Assembly: GCF_032062135.1 (NCBI RefSeq)
Contig: NC_092859.1
Span: 87,353,164-87,417,163 of the forward strand
Direction: 5' to 3'
Source: Pyxicephalus adspersus
Lineage: Eukaryota; Chordata; Amphibia; Anura; Pyxicephalidae
DNA length: 64,000 bases
Below the pieces are notes generated by a model. The model was given only the letters and a program-made list of their open reading frames with translations, searched no databases and had not been told where the DNA came from. Of the stretch, positions 1 through 11,271 are shown one piece after another. The stretch's first letter is position 1. Each line of letters starts with the position of its first letter. The translations under genes were made by a program, and so were the position numbers.

Positions 1-884
1 GTTTCCCATAAAAATTTATTTTCAATGCCATCTGCAAGCTGTATGACATAGTCTGTTGGTCCTGAATTCTGCAAGCTTTAAACATACAAATGTACATAAA
101 TGTAACACTTTGTTGTGCACATTCCCATTTTCCCGTGTCTATACACAAAATACATTTACTTATCTATAGGTAACACAATTATTTACCCATCTTAGCTGAT
201 GCTTTACAAGCACATTATATTTACCAAAATAAATGCTATTGTTCTCCTCAAAAAATGTTGTGTTTACCCGCAAAAGAATGTTGTTATTTGCCTGTTAAGG
301 GCAGGTTAAACACTGTTTTGCACAGAACAAAATACATTCCTTGGAGTGTTATTTATGCCTTTTGTGAAAATACTGCAACATTCACACAGTGAATTTTTCA
401 TGAACATGCCCTTTAGAGTTATTTTCTAGCACTTTAAAGCACTACTATTTTAAACCAACTACAAACACCAGTTATGTTTTTTTTAATCTAACAAAATTAA
501 ACAAACCAGAGTAAAAGTAATACATGGCACATATTCGCTTTGCTATGAATTTAATTTGATCTTGTTTTTCATTTCCAGCATGTGGTCTCAGCCTAATGAA
601 ATACTCAAGGGCACCTCAGAATGTAGTCAACATTTTTTGTATCACATGTAATCATATTGTTAATTTGAATGTGGTAAAATTCATTTTGCAAAGAATACCG
701 CATCACATGCAAAAAATGTAGGAAAAATATTTATGTAAGTCAGAGTGAACAGGCTAGACTCCTTTAGTAAATCAACCACGTTGTGCTCATGTCAGAGAAT
801 GTTGTCTTATAATAAAGCGGGCATATCACCAACATTTTTACTCAATAAATGCATAAATGGGTCGACTGCATAAATGGGTTGATA
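1..884. other. No gene or repeat recognised
   Basis: AT-rich sequence with no open frame of useful length and no repeat family that I recognise. It could be intergenic or intronic. Confidence 0.5.
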
Positions 885-1338
885 ACACTTTTATATAAAG
901 TAAAAATTGTCTTCTTCTTTTTCTTCAAAACGCTTAACAAAAGAGGGGGGAAAGCCTCTTACCTTCTGTCCTCAATGTCCCATCTGTAAGAATGTATCAG
1001 ACTGAAGGCTCCTGGGATACCTACATCATGTCAGGCATGCATGGAAGGGACCTTTTTCCTGCAATGGGGAAAAAAATTGACAATATCACGCATGCACAGT
1101 AAGATCATATTTTTTCCCATTTAAATCAGGCTACATCACCAGATCTCGCCTCTGTGCAGTGCAAGATCAGGTGACATAGCCAGAAGAAGAAAGAAGACGG
1201 ACAAAGATGTCAGCACCCAGCGCTTCATCCGCTTCTAAATGAAGGAAGTTTTCAGGACTGCGCGATACCCAATTGAGGAAAGCCCCAGAGGTATCAGCTG
1301 TTCAGAAGAAAAAGGTAACTGTGATTTTTCCGCTTTAA
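885..1338 (-). mobile_element. TTAA-type nonautonomous element, family B, reverse orientation
   Basis: The right end, read on the minus strand, starts TTAAAGCGGAA, like TTAAAGCAGAACTAA at 10820 and 48419. The interior at about 1160-1200 carries a motif (GTGCAAGATCAGGTGACATA) that is the reverse complement of the core CATCACCTGATCTTG found in the copy near 48520. The left boundary is uncertain because the CTTTTATATAAAGTAAAA segment lies in the opposite orientation from that expected. TTAA target sites suggest piggyBac-type transposition, but no transposase is visible. Confidence 0.5.
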
Positions 1339-1486
1339 GCAATGATCTTGGTTTATACAAACCATTTAAAGACATTTAAAATGTGTTTATTTTAATACAT
1401 GCAAACAGTTTTTTTGGATCTAGTGACACTAAAATATACACATAAATCTAGAAATGCCTGCATATACCTCCAGCATCCATCAGGAG

Positions 1487-2300
1487 GAATAGTTCACCAA
1501 CCATTTTTTCAGTTGTAGCCACTTTGTATTTATTGTTCAGGAGATATTCATTTGTGAAGGCAGATGTTTTCAGTGCATATCAGTAGTGTGCATATCAATA
1601 ATCAATAGGGCATGCATTCATTTGTCTTGTTTTGAGAACAAAAATCTACACGACGCTAGATACAACAAATGGAGCACATGAGTAGAATGCAATGAAATGT
1701 ACACACATAATGCATGCAATTTGTATTCTGTTCCAGGATTTGATTTCCAGGGATGAAGTGCAGGCTTTGTTCACAGACATGCATTGTGATTCATTACATT
1801 AAGAAGGTGGTAGACAACACATCATACATGTGATCTGTTAAAGATCAAACTGCTCAGCTTCTTTTACATAATCTTTACATATCTCAGATGGGTTAAAAAA
1901 AAACAGATAAGCTCATAAAAGTGAGATCAAAAAGGAAAAAACTCCATACTTGTTTATTATGCAGTCCCTTTAACAGTATAAAACTGCTCTGCATTTTATG
2001 TAATATTTACATATCCCAGATGGATTAAAAGGAATAGATAAGCCTACAAAGGTGAGATCAAGTAAGAAAAAACTCACCTATACTTGTTTATGATGCAGTC
2101 TCTTTAACAAAATAAAACAATAAATTAAGAACATGAATTCACTCATGTCCCTCTGAACATTTGTCATCTCCAGAGAAAACTACTAAAGAGTGCCCTAAAA
2201 AATTGTCATTAGGAATTTGTTTGAGCAATATCTGCAATAAAGACAGATCCTTCAGGAAAGGTATAATTGATTTTTGTATTTATATACCTTTTGGATGTTT
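1487..2300 (+). repeat. Direct duplication, copy A
   Basis: This segment is collinear with 4063-4735 in the same orientation. The similarity is very high over the middle (about 1600-1850) and decays outward. It has no terminal inverted repeats and no poly-A tail. Copy A differs from copy B by a 4-base insertion in the exon-like core and by carrying a second copy of a unit of about 132 bp. It may be a local segmental duplication, or two insertions of an unrecognised dispersed repeat. Confidence 0.8.
1848..2110 (+). repeat. Tandem pair of a unit of about 132 bp inside copy A
   Basis: Two imperfect copies lie head to tail, each running from AAACTGCTC through TTTACATATC(T/C)CAGATGG to ATGCAGTC(C/T)CTTTAAC. 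The motif starts are about 132 bases apart (1848 and 1980). The duplicate at 4063-4735 has only one unit, so the tandem copy arose, or was lost, after the larger duplication. Confidence 0.75.
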
Positions 2301-3187
2301 AATGATGTTTTTACCTTTTTTATAATGCCTTAAATAATATTATGTAATACTCTCACTGATTTCTTTTATGTCACGTAAGTCTCATACATGTAAACAAAAA
2401 ACTAAAAAGTTTAGCACTTTTTTTTTTTTATTGTTTAATGGATGAGAATGCATTAATACAAATGACACATGATATCAACAAAACAAGATGGTGAGGGGCA
2501 AGGTAATTACAAAGCAATAGGGTACAAAGAAATCCACAATACAAAGTAACACGCATGTTGTAAGATATATTTAGTACACAGGAAGGGATTTCTACTTTAA
2601 AAAAATAGTATATTTTACTATTTTACTTCAACTTAAAAAAAGTAATATTTTTTGCATTTGATTAGAATTTCAAAACAAGCATTTCATCAAATGTCTGGTT
2701 CAATGTTTGTATCATTTTCATCTGCTACAGCTAACTTTTGGGCCTTTCAAAACAAGCAAAGCTTTAACAATCCTAGGTGTCAGGGTTTGAGACCAACCAC
2801 CCTGCTGCATATTTTCAATGGCCCAGCACTATGATTGTGTGTGTTATTAGTCAATAGAAATTTGTAGGGAAGGTAAAGGATGGACAAGCTCTGTCAATTT
2901 CAAGACATTCTTGACCAATTCAAACTTTACCAATTAATTACATCCTGCCCTATGACCATAGTCAAAGGAAAAAAAGGTCTGTTGCAAGAATGTTCCGGCA
3001 TCTCTGGGTGCATGGACTTTTCCTTTTATGTGACAGTCATTTAAATTTTGCATTTATAAGCGTTCCTTAATACTTTATCTGGAACACTATAACTGAGTTG
3101 GATTTGGTGCAACACCAGTTGTTCCCAAACTCAGAACATGATATTAGGGCAGTAAATGTGACATCCACTAACTTTTTGGAGATAATG
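2301..3187. other. No gene recognised; spacer between the direct duplicates
   Basis: AT-rich sequence with T-runs and A-runs. A short plus-strand open frame (2652-2834) has no recognisable content. No transposon termini seen. Confidence 0.45.
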
Positions 3188-3492
3188 GACCTGATTTAGA
3201 AAAGCTCTCCTAGGCTGGAGAGGATACACTTTCATCAAAGAGGGTTTCTGGAGATCTCCAGCTACTGCCAACTCATGCAATGTGCCTGATTTATTAAAGA
3301 TTTCCAAAGGTGGAGAGGATACACTTTCATCAGTGAAGCTGGGTGATCCAGCAAACCTGAAATGGATTTCTCCAAAGTAATTTGCTATTTTGTAGCAAAT
3401 GTTTTGAATCCTGGATCAGGTGCATTCTAGGTTTGCTGGTTCACTCAACTTCAATGATGAACCTTTGGAGAGCTTTACAAAATCGGGTCTAA
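3188..3492. mobile_element. Palindromic MITE, composite copy
   Basis: A partial left end (GGACCTGATTTAGAAAAGCTC to ACACTTTCATC, 3188-3236) is followed by a module of about 50 bp and then a nearly complete copy from GCCTGATTTATTAAAG (3284) to GAGAGCTTTACAAAATCGGG. The two arms are long inverted repeats meeting near TTGCTATTTTGTAGCAAATG. The same module precedes the copy at 38672. Confidence 0.85.
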
Positions 3493-3945
3493 TTAATCAA
3501 TTACTGCAATTACAAATTATTGCAGAATTATCTGAAGTGAAAATTTGGCAAATGTCACATTACCTGCTATATAAAATATATCATTAGGTTTACAACTCAT
3601 TACTGGACTATCTGGCCAGCTTTGCATTTTATCTAGTTTGTATTCATTTTCACAGCTCTGATTTAGCTAAATGTAGAAACCCAAACCACAAATAAACTGA
3701 AAGGTTAATTAAACACCAATATTGCTAACAGAATTTCTTTCTTCTATGTACTTTTGTGGGATGTGATTTTAGAGGACATTGCGGTTTATTTCATGCACTT
3801 TGGCTAGTTTGGAAATTATGTAAAAGCTGGCCAGAATGCTCTGTATTATCTCCGAGGTATGCTGCAATGCTATGGGGTTGTGTCTGATTATAAAAAAACA
3901 AAACAGAAACTATTGTTTGTTTACATAAAGTGTTAATATGATATA

Positions 3946-3948
<3 letters not shown>

Positions 3949-4001
<53 letters not shown>
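3949..4001. repeat. (TA)n microsatellite
   Basis: About 26 uninterrupted TA dinucleotides. The apparent open frame across it is a translation of the repeat and is not a gene. Confidence 0.97.
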
Positions 4002-4004
<3 letters not shown>

Positions 4005-4062
4005 ATATTATGGTTAGTATGTTGTTTTTAGTAGGTATTGCAGCAGGATGCTGTCACAAACA

Positions 4063-4735
4063 ATCACCAACATTGTTTTTTTCAGTTCTGTTCAGCTTTT
4101 TGAGCAATGCTGATCCCAATCCTGTGTTTGATTGTTTACAAAATATTCATTTGTGTAGGCAGATGTTTTTGGAAGTGCTTATCAATAATCAATAGGCCAT
4201 GCATTCATGTGTCTTTTTATGAGAACAGAAATATCTACACAACACAAGATACAACAAATGAAGAACATGAGTAGAATGCAATGAAATGTACAGACATAAT
4301 GCATGCACTGTACTCTGTTCCAGGATTTGATTTCCAGGGACGAAGTGCAGGCTTTGTTCACAGACATTGTGATTCATTACATTAAGAAGGTGGTAGACAA
4401 CACATCATGCATGTGATCTGTTGAAGATCAAACAGCTCAGTTTTTTAAAATAATATTTACATATCTTAGATGGAATAAATAAACAGATAAGCACATGAAA
4501 GTGAGTTCAAACAAGTTAAAAAAACTTTTCCTATACTAGTTTATGATGCAGTCCCTTTAACGGAGTAAAGCAAAAGAATAAGAAGATGAATGAATTCATG
4601 TCCCTCATGATTTATGAGCATTTGTCATCTCCAGGGGAAAAACGGGATGCCTCTAAAAGATTTATAAAGAATTGTCACTAATATTATAGGAAAAACTAGA
4701 ATTTTTGTTGGTATTTATATATATTCTGAAAATGT
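4063..4735 (+). repeat. Direct duplication, copy B
   Basis: Partner of 1487-2300. The match runs from CACCAACATTG through TCAATAATCAATAGG, the exon-like core at 4324-4389, and the TTTACATATCTTAGATGG block, fading near GGTATTTATATATATTC. The core stays open here for 22 codons flanked by AG and GT. The minus-strand frames in this interval lack recognisable content. Confidence 0.8.
4324..4389 (+). other. Exon-like 66-bp core in copy B (speculative)
   Basis: The sequence TTCCAG precedes an open 66-base stretch (22 codons) that ends AAGAAG followed by GTGGTAG, resembling splice acceptor and donor sites. It would encode peptides such as SRDEVQALFTDIV. I do not recognise the protein. The corresponding core in copy A (1737-1806) has a 4-base insertion (TGCA) that breaks the frame. 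The polypyrimidine tract is weak, so it may equally be part of an unrecognised repeat. Confidence 0.2.
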
Positions 4736-7092
4736 GATGGGGTTTTATTTGCCTTGTTACTATAGTATAGTAACAGAGGTTCTGTGAGATGCTTGCCCTA
4801 ATTAGAAAGAATGCTGCAGAAATCTGTAGGTTATTCTGTAAATGCAGTGGAAGAATATAATTTCATGTACAGTAGAAATTAATTAATGAGGTGTTGAGTA
4901 ATCTGATTTGCTGTATTGACAGTAAAGTCTAACTATTAACTAACCATCCCTCAGTTTCCTACTTCCCCTCCCATTGGTATATCCCTGCACCTCTACAAAG
5001 AAATGACATCACAGGTCCTTTTGAAAACAAGGTTCAAAGGAAATGGGTTCAATGACCCTGTGCATTATTTAACATGGAAATAGAGTGGAGTCTGCAAAAG
5101 AAATCAAATATAGGGAACCAATTTTTCAAGTATTGAAACAGGAATTTAAAGAGTGAATAATTATGCTACAGGATGACTTGTAAAGTTTGAAATGATTTTA
5201 GTTTTAAAAAAAAAAGTATCTTAGCTTGCTGTCAGAGCTGCTACTTTAACTCGCAGTAATCAGTGACTTAGTCCCTTTTTTATATGCTTATTGTAGGAAA
5301 GGGAACAGTATGCTTACTGGGTTATGGAGGCAGTTAATTTACAAGCAGCATTTTATTTTCCACATATCCTATTTTCTGTTAATAAATGCTTCTTTACTTG
5401 CCCGTTCTTTTATTGTTTGTATAGCTTTACCTATTACTAGGGAGCCGTATGCATTGAAATTATTATGTAGGCTTCACTCCAACATCAAACACAGCAAGGC
5501 AGGGTAATCTAGCATTCATTAACAAGCTGGATACATATATTCCCAACTTCACTTTAAGTGTTGGCATTAAATAACAAGAATTATTATTGCAGCCAGTGTG
5601 AACTCTGTACTTAAAATACAAATGCTGTGAGAATGAATAAATTGAATTTACAAAAATTCAAATTTTCTCCCCCTTCATATTGTGGAAGTGCTGGCTGGAT
5701 ATAGGAAATTGGAATATTATGCGTTGGAAACGAAAAGTTCTTTTCATCTTTGTGCCTAATGGACTGAACAAAAAGTGAACAATTTGTTTCATATCATGAT
5801 TCACTAACACTCTCACTGACAGGATTCCTATTTTCCAGTCTCCTCTCTTATTCAAGTTCATGTTTAGCAGTACACTGGTGTAATTACTGAATCTTAGCTC
5901 TAATATTTCAGCAACAAGGTTGACTGAAGCCCACTAGGATAAAGATAACGTTGCTAATGTTCTGTCGCAGGAGAGGAACTGTGAAACGCACAGCCGCTAG
6001 CAGCCTTTCCATTTTTTCATATGTGAGAGACCAAGCTATATTATGCAGTAACCCAGAACGGCATAATTGCTCATGCTGAAAAAAAGAATTCTGAGACCCA
6101 ATCTACCCAATTAAATCACCAAAGCCTAAAGAAAGTTCAGTTTCATTTTATGAAAGTTCTTTGCTAGCTAGGCACGCAGAAATGTCTGCACATATTCTCC
6201 ATAACCCTTTTTTTCTTTATAGAAACGGAGATGTGAATAAAATAGAAAATGTCTCTTTTTCACTGTGTAAGTAGGAAATGTCTTCTGTATATTTTTGCTC
6301 TTTTATTTGAATGTGTACCCGACACTACTTCTGATGTGGCTAATATAATTTATTCCAATCTATCTACAAATCTACTTATGGGATATTGGTGTGAACTTTA
6401 TACTTTGAACTCTAACCTATTTTTTAATAACAAAAACCATAATCTTTGAAAATTTCCTCTCCATTGGCCTGGCCAATGTGAGTTTAATGATTTTGCCTTT
6501 ATTTACCTTGGAATATTTAACCTATCTAACTATGAATTACTATGAGGGTCATCCCTGGAATGAAGGTGAGTGTTGATTTAAATGAGATATGACACTTTTT
6601 TATTATTTACCTATAGTTCATCTCGAGGTGTAACAATAAGTTTGGACACTAACAGCAGTGCCAAATAAATATTTAGCTGAAAAAAACAATACAGAACTTG
6701 GAAATAATATTGAATTTTATATAGAACTGTAATATATCTATTTATCACTGCTCCACAACCTAAGCATACTACAGTAAAAAATACTTCAAGTTATATATAA
6801 ACTTTGGGTCATGTTTGGGTCACCCACTAAAACAGATCTTCAAAGTTAGGTTCCCATGAGTAGGCAAGGGTGACATAATGTTGCTATACTCCTACTACCT
6901 ACTTGTTAATGTTCCTTTCCAAGGTAGTCACACCTGTCCAGCCTAATGGCCGTCTAAGGGCTGTATCCAATGGCTGAAAAGGACTCCTATAAAGAAAATG
7001 GGGTTGTAGTACACATAAAAAACTATCTTGCAGGTGGATGTAAAAAAGCCTTTAAATGCCAATAAGAAGGGATCTAAGAAAGGATCTACGAA
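4736..7092. other. No gene or repeat recognised
   Basis: Mixed-composition sequence. Short open frames (for example 5310-5507 plus, 5658-5861 minus and 6249-6449 plus) lack recognisable motifs. About 5880-6200 looks less AT-rich than its surroundings and holds no repeat that I know. Confidence 0.45.
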
Positions 7093-7137
7093 GGGGGGGA
7101 GGGTTAGGTTAAATTAGTTTGAGGGGGGGGGGGGTTG
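7093..7137 (+). other. G-rich tract, possible G-quadruplex
   Basis: Runs of 7, 3 and 12 guanines sit within 45 bases, together with a GGGTTAGG motif. The run lengths could support an intramolecular quadruplex. This is read from the sequence only. Confidence 0.4.
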
Positions 7138-7405
7138 GATGAGGTTTGAATAGATATATAAATGGATATACCTTCAAGATTTCTTCCCTTCTGAGATCAC
7201 TCTCTCACATATGAATATGTCTGGGATGCTGTTGCCAAGCAAGTGGGCTTAGGACATTGACAATGTAGGTGTTAGTTGACTGAAGATCAATATTTAATAC
7301 AGATCATTACTATTAGTGCTTCAATACCATACTGGGGACAGTGCATTACTATTCTAGTGCTGCAAGAATGATAATCAGCCACTTTGTATGGTCAAAGAGG
7401 CCACA

Positions 7406-7615
7406 CACAATGGACCTGATTTATTAAAGCTCAAAGGTTGATACGCTTTTATCAGTGATACTATGTGATCCAGCAAACCTGGGATGGATCTGGTCCTGGA
7501 TTGAAAAAAATTGCTAAAAAATAGCAAATTACTTTTAGGAAAACTGTTGTAGATTTGCTGGATCACCCAGGTTCACTGATGAAAGTGTATCTTTAATAAA
7601 TCAGGCCCAATGTGT
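7406..7615. mobile_element. Palindromic MITE, near full length
   Basis: The ends are TGGACCTGATTTATTAAAG and CTTTAATAAATCAGGCCCA, forming inverted repeats that continue inward through the GTGATCCAGCAAACCTGG and GCTGGATCACCCAGG blocks. The right arm lacks the CTCTCCAGGCTTGG segment, so the tip is asymmetric. Confidence 0.88.
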
Positions 7616-10185
7616 CAAGTTAAAAAATTATAACAGTTGTGAGTTTATGGCATTTTAAATTACGCATTTTTGGTCAAACATATTTTTGACTTCATGTTTT
7701 GATCAACATATTCTCTCAGTTGCTATTCTATTACAGTGCCATTTTGTAGACAAATCATGGACTTAATGACAAAAAGAAATGTATGCAGGCAAAAGAAGGG
7801 GTCCTCTGCTATGATGCAGCCAGTAGGTGCCTGTCACAAGGATGGACAGAGACAGACACTAAACACGATATATCACATCTGCTTTACTTGTATCCATAAC
7901 TAGAATCAGCTGCGTGTGGGAAAATGTTTATGCTTAGTTGTCTGAACTGACAAGCTTCTGTAATTTCTCTACACTTTTCCATGACTGTTATTAAAACAAT
8001 ATTGTGACCCCAAGGGAATACATTTTCATACACAAGGCTGACTTTCACTTATTATTGTAACTGAAGAACATTAATGCAGTCTGTTCTAGTCTCTTTTAAA
8101 CTAGAATAGCTGAAATCATAAGATGCACTCAGCGGAAGAGTAACTCTAAATCTCAGGTTCTGTTCAGGGACTGGCATACAAATTCATGGGTAGTATTGGC
8201 AAATCTTTTTAACCTGAATTTTACTATTTTTAAAGTACTTTCTATTTTATTGACTTTTATTTTTTATTTGTATTACAAACATTGAGAAATTCAGTACGTT
8301 TACATAAATCGTGCTTTATAATACTTCATATTGTTTTTTAGGTTTGTGTACATGAGTTGTAGACTAGGAAGCAAGCACCACACAACAATATCCCAAGTTT
8401 AAAATCAGCCAGGTCTGGGGAAGGGGCTGGGAGTAAGTGTAAAGTCATGGCATGGACATTTTGTCATTGTGTCCCTGGAGAACTCCTTTTACTTCCTTGT
8501 TATCTCAAATGTTTCATTTCAGCATCAATTTGACAGAAAACTGGGTAGGTATCCTAGTCTGATTTTAGAAAGTTAATGTGTGATTGGATTTTGTTCCATT
8601 TGAAGTTGATTTTATTTAACATGTACCAACACAATATGGCACCAGCCCTGATGTCCCTGTTCTGGATGGGTCTAGCCAGGGCAGGATCCACCATGCAACA
8701 CCTTCCCTGATCTTTACTGCTGGGATCCCTGCCACATAAAGACATACCTTGTACTTGTTCTTGGGGAAATTTTTACATTTTCTAGAAGATTCTCCTGACT
8801 GTACAGTGGATGTATTAGCCTGGGCTTTAGTTGACATGGACAGTAATATGGTACCACCTAACCTGAGTGTTCGGGACTTGGTACAGGCCATATTGGTTGG
8901 AAGCTATTTATTTTGTGGCTTTTTCAGAGGTCCTTGATCACAGGGGACATTGTCAACGCAACACTGGAAGTTGACAGCCACTGCTGTTTTGTTAATTGTC
9001 CATCTACCCTTCTCTTAACTGAGTTTATTTACTGAAACAAGATCCGTCTACTTTCTTTTGTGGAAAAGGACATGTCGTATGTCTGGTCTGCTGCACATCC
9101 TTTGGAGTTTTTCATGTGAGTGGACTCTGTTTTTTAATGCTATACATTTTGATCCAGGCTGCCTATTAGCTTTAATTAAGTATTACGTTTTGTCCTTATC
9201 CTGCTGTCAGTCCCCCTTCCCTGGAGTGGATGGAGTATTTTAGATTATCAGACCCAGTTTTGAGCTAAGCTTTAAAGCTAATGTAGTTTTCTTCCTCCCA
9301 ATGTAGACCTTCAGCCATGTCAGTGGTCTGATGTGGTTTCCATTTTAAATAATTCCATACATGACCTTCTTTTATTCTCTTTTACTTTAAATGTCTTCTC
9401 CATTTCCTTCCCTCTCTTTTTCCATTTTTTTTCTCATGTATTTTTTTCTGTTTCTTTCCCCTATGTTTCTGTACTTCTATACTTTCTTATCCAATATTTA
9501 TTCTCTGGCTTCTATTTCTCTAACTTAAAAATTAAAATGGACTGCAGGGGAAATGGAAACTATATTAACAAGTTTATCTAGTGTAAAATTTGAAGTTTGC
9601 TCAGGTCATGTATTTCTCCATCTTATTAGTGGAATTAATCACTACACATCTACCATCTCTATCCACTTCCTCTTTTACTTTCATCAATATATTAGTTCCC
9701 TGTTTCTCTATTACTTCAATATGCAATGCTAGGTGTAATCATTACTATTCCAAGGGCTATCTCTCCAGCATGCTCCAATTATATCTATGGTTCTGGGGGT
9801 CTGAAAGGTTATTAAGCTATGAGACATTGTAAGGCCCCTGTAGCATATTCTTTCATTTTCTGCTATGTGCCTGCTGTATGTTTTCTATGCTTTTATCCTT
9901 CTATCCTACGTAATTATGTATGATTTATACCTACACTGGAAAACAGGAAAAGCATCTTCCAAGTGTCATTTAAAACTAATTGACCTGAGAGACTGCAGTC
10001 AGAAATACATATGTGTATTCAGAATGAATGCCTTATATAATGGAACAAACTATGTATATGTTTATTTGATTTGCTGGGTATATGTAATTACTGTGAATGC
10101 AGCACTTGCATAACTGCTTCAGTGTTCTCTTTCACTAGTATCATGGGGAGAAAAAAATAGCCAGGGGAACATTTTGGATATCATA
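7616..10185. other. No gene or repeat recognised
   Basis: Several small open frames are present on both strands (for example 8616-8891 minus, 9333-9581 plus), but they show no known domain. A pyrimidine-rich patch lies at about 9360-9500. The overlapping opposing frames near 8616-8937 are mutual shadows. Confidence 0.4.
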
Positions 10186-10785
10186 CTAACCCCCCTGGTG
10201 TTCTAATTCTGTCCATTTTTTTACGCAAAAAGCGTTACATTGTTTTGCATGGAAATTTATTTTACATTGTAGGCCTATAATGCTTAGCCATAACTCACCA
10301 AAATATTTCCAACATTCATGAATTTAATAATAAACTTTACAGTAAATAAAAAAAAAAATCTTAAAACAAGGGTGCATAAAAATACTAAAAAACTGTAATA
10401 TAACTGTACAGTAGCATGTATAATATATATAAGTATATATATATTATATAAGGATTACTTTGTATTGGATTTAATAAAGCTATTTTGTATTGAATCCAAT
10501 ACAAAATTATTTAAATTTCTCACCGGGCTTCCTTCACACATAGATGCATGCACCAACATCACTGGGGAAACCCTGGTAATGTCACTGCACTCACCGGCTG
10601 AAGATCCGAAGAAGAGGACGCCGCCTGAGAATAAGATCCATCGGACAGGACACTGGAGGACACGATAGGGCAAAGTAAGTGTGTTTTATTAATTGTTTTT
10701 AGCTACCCTTAGAGTTGCTCGGGGTTACCGCTTTTTGCATTTTTTTTACCCCGAGCCACACTCTGGAATACCACCAGAGGCGTAA
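10186..10785. mobile_element. TTAA-type element, family A (about 600 bp)
   Basis: The left end reads CTAACCCCCCTGGTGTTCTA and the right end, reverse-complemented, reads TTACGCCTCTGGTGGTATTCC. Both are bounded by decayed TTAA sites. The interior carries the TTTTGTATTGAATCCAATAC palindrome also seen near 25080-25110, and a GTCACTGCACTCACCGG block that matches the reverse complement of about 21560-21590. No coding capacity for a transposase. The TTAA target suggests a piggyBac-mobilised element. Confidence 0.7.
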
Positions 10786-10819
10786 AAACAATGCTTTGCA
10801 AAAGCAACACTAAATTTCT

Positions 10820-11271
10820 TTAAAGCAGAACTAAACTGAAAATAAAAAAATCACACTTCCCTTTAATTCCACAGATCCCTTGATTGGGTCCCATGCCGTC
10901 CTGGAATCCTCCCTTGTTAGGCTCTGGCATCTTCATCTGTCTCTTCCTTGTTCTAGCTATGTCACGTGCCTTGCACTGCTTATGTAGCCTGCTGTAAAGG
11001 GAGAAAAAAAGAGTGTCTCACTGCGCATGCTGAGATTTGCATTTCTTTCCCCTCAATGTAGGGAAATGTAGCCAGGAGCCTCCTGTGATGCGTGGCTTTG
11101 ATATCCCATCATATCCAGTCTCTGGGAAAAGACAAAAAGGGAGGGGCTTTACTCTTTTTTTTTTTTTTTTAAGGTGTTGCCAAAAAAAAGATTAAAATTT
11201 TTGCTTTAAACAAAAAGGTTTTATATCCTTTTTTATGTAAAGTAAAAATGTTGGTGATAGATCCACTTTAA
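10820..11271 (+). mobile_element. TTAA-type element, family B (about 450 bp)
   Basis: Begins TTAAAGCAGAACTAAACTG and ends GATAGATCCACTTTAA, with TTAA at both edges and short imperfect terminal inverted repeats. The interior has the family signatures: a TCACTGCGCATGC block, a T-run, and TTTTATGTAAAGTAAAA just before the right end. Only 34 bases separate it from the family A element to its left. No open frame of note. Confidence 0.75.

Noticed and set aside
3938..4195. Open frame across the TA array (Tyr-Ile repeat)
   Set aside because: It is only a translation of the microsatellite with random extension.
8616..8937. Overlapping open frames on opposite strands
   Set aside because: Neither has a domain, and they shadow one another. 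The length is compatible with chance.
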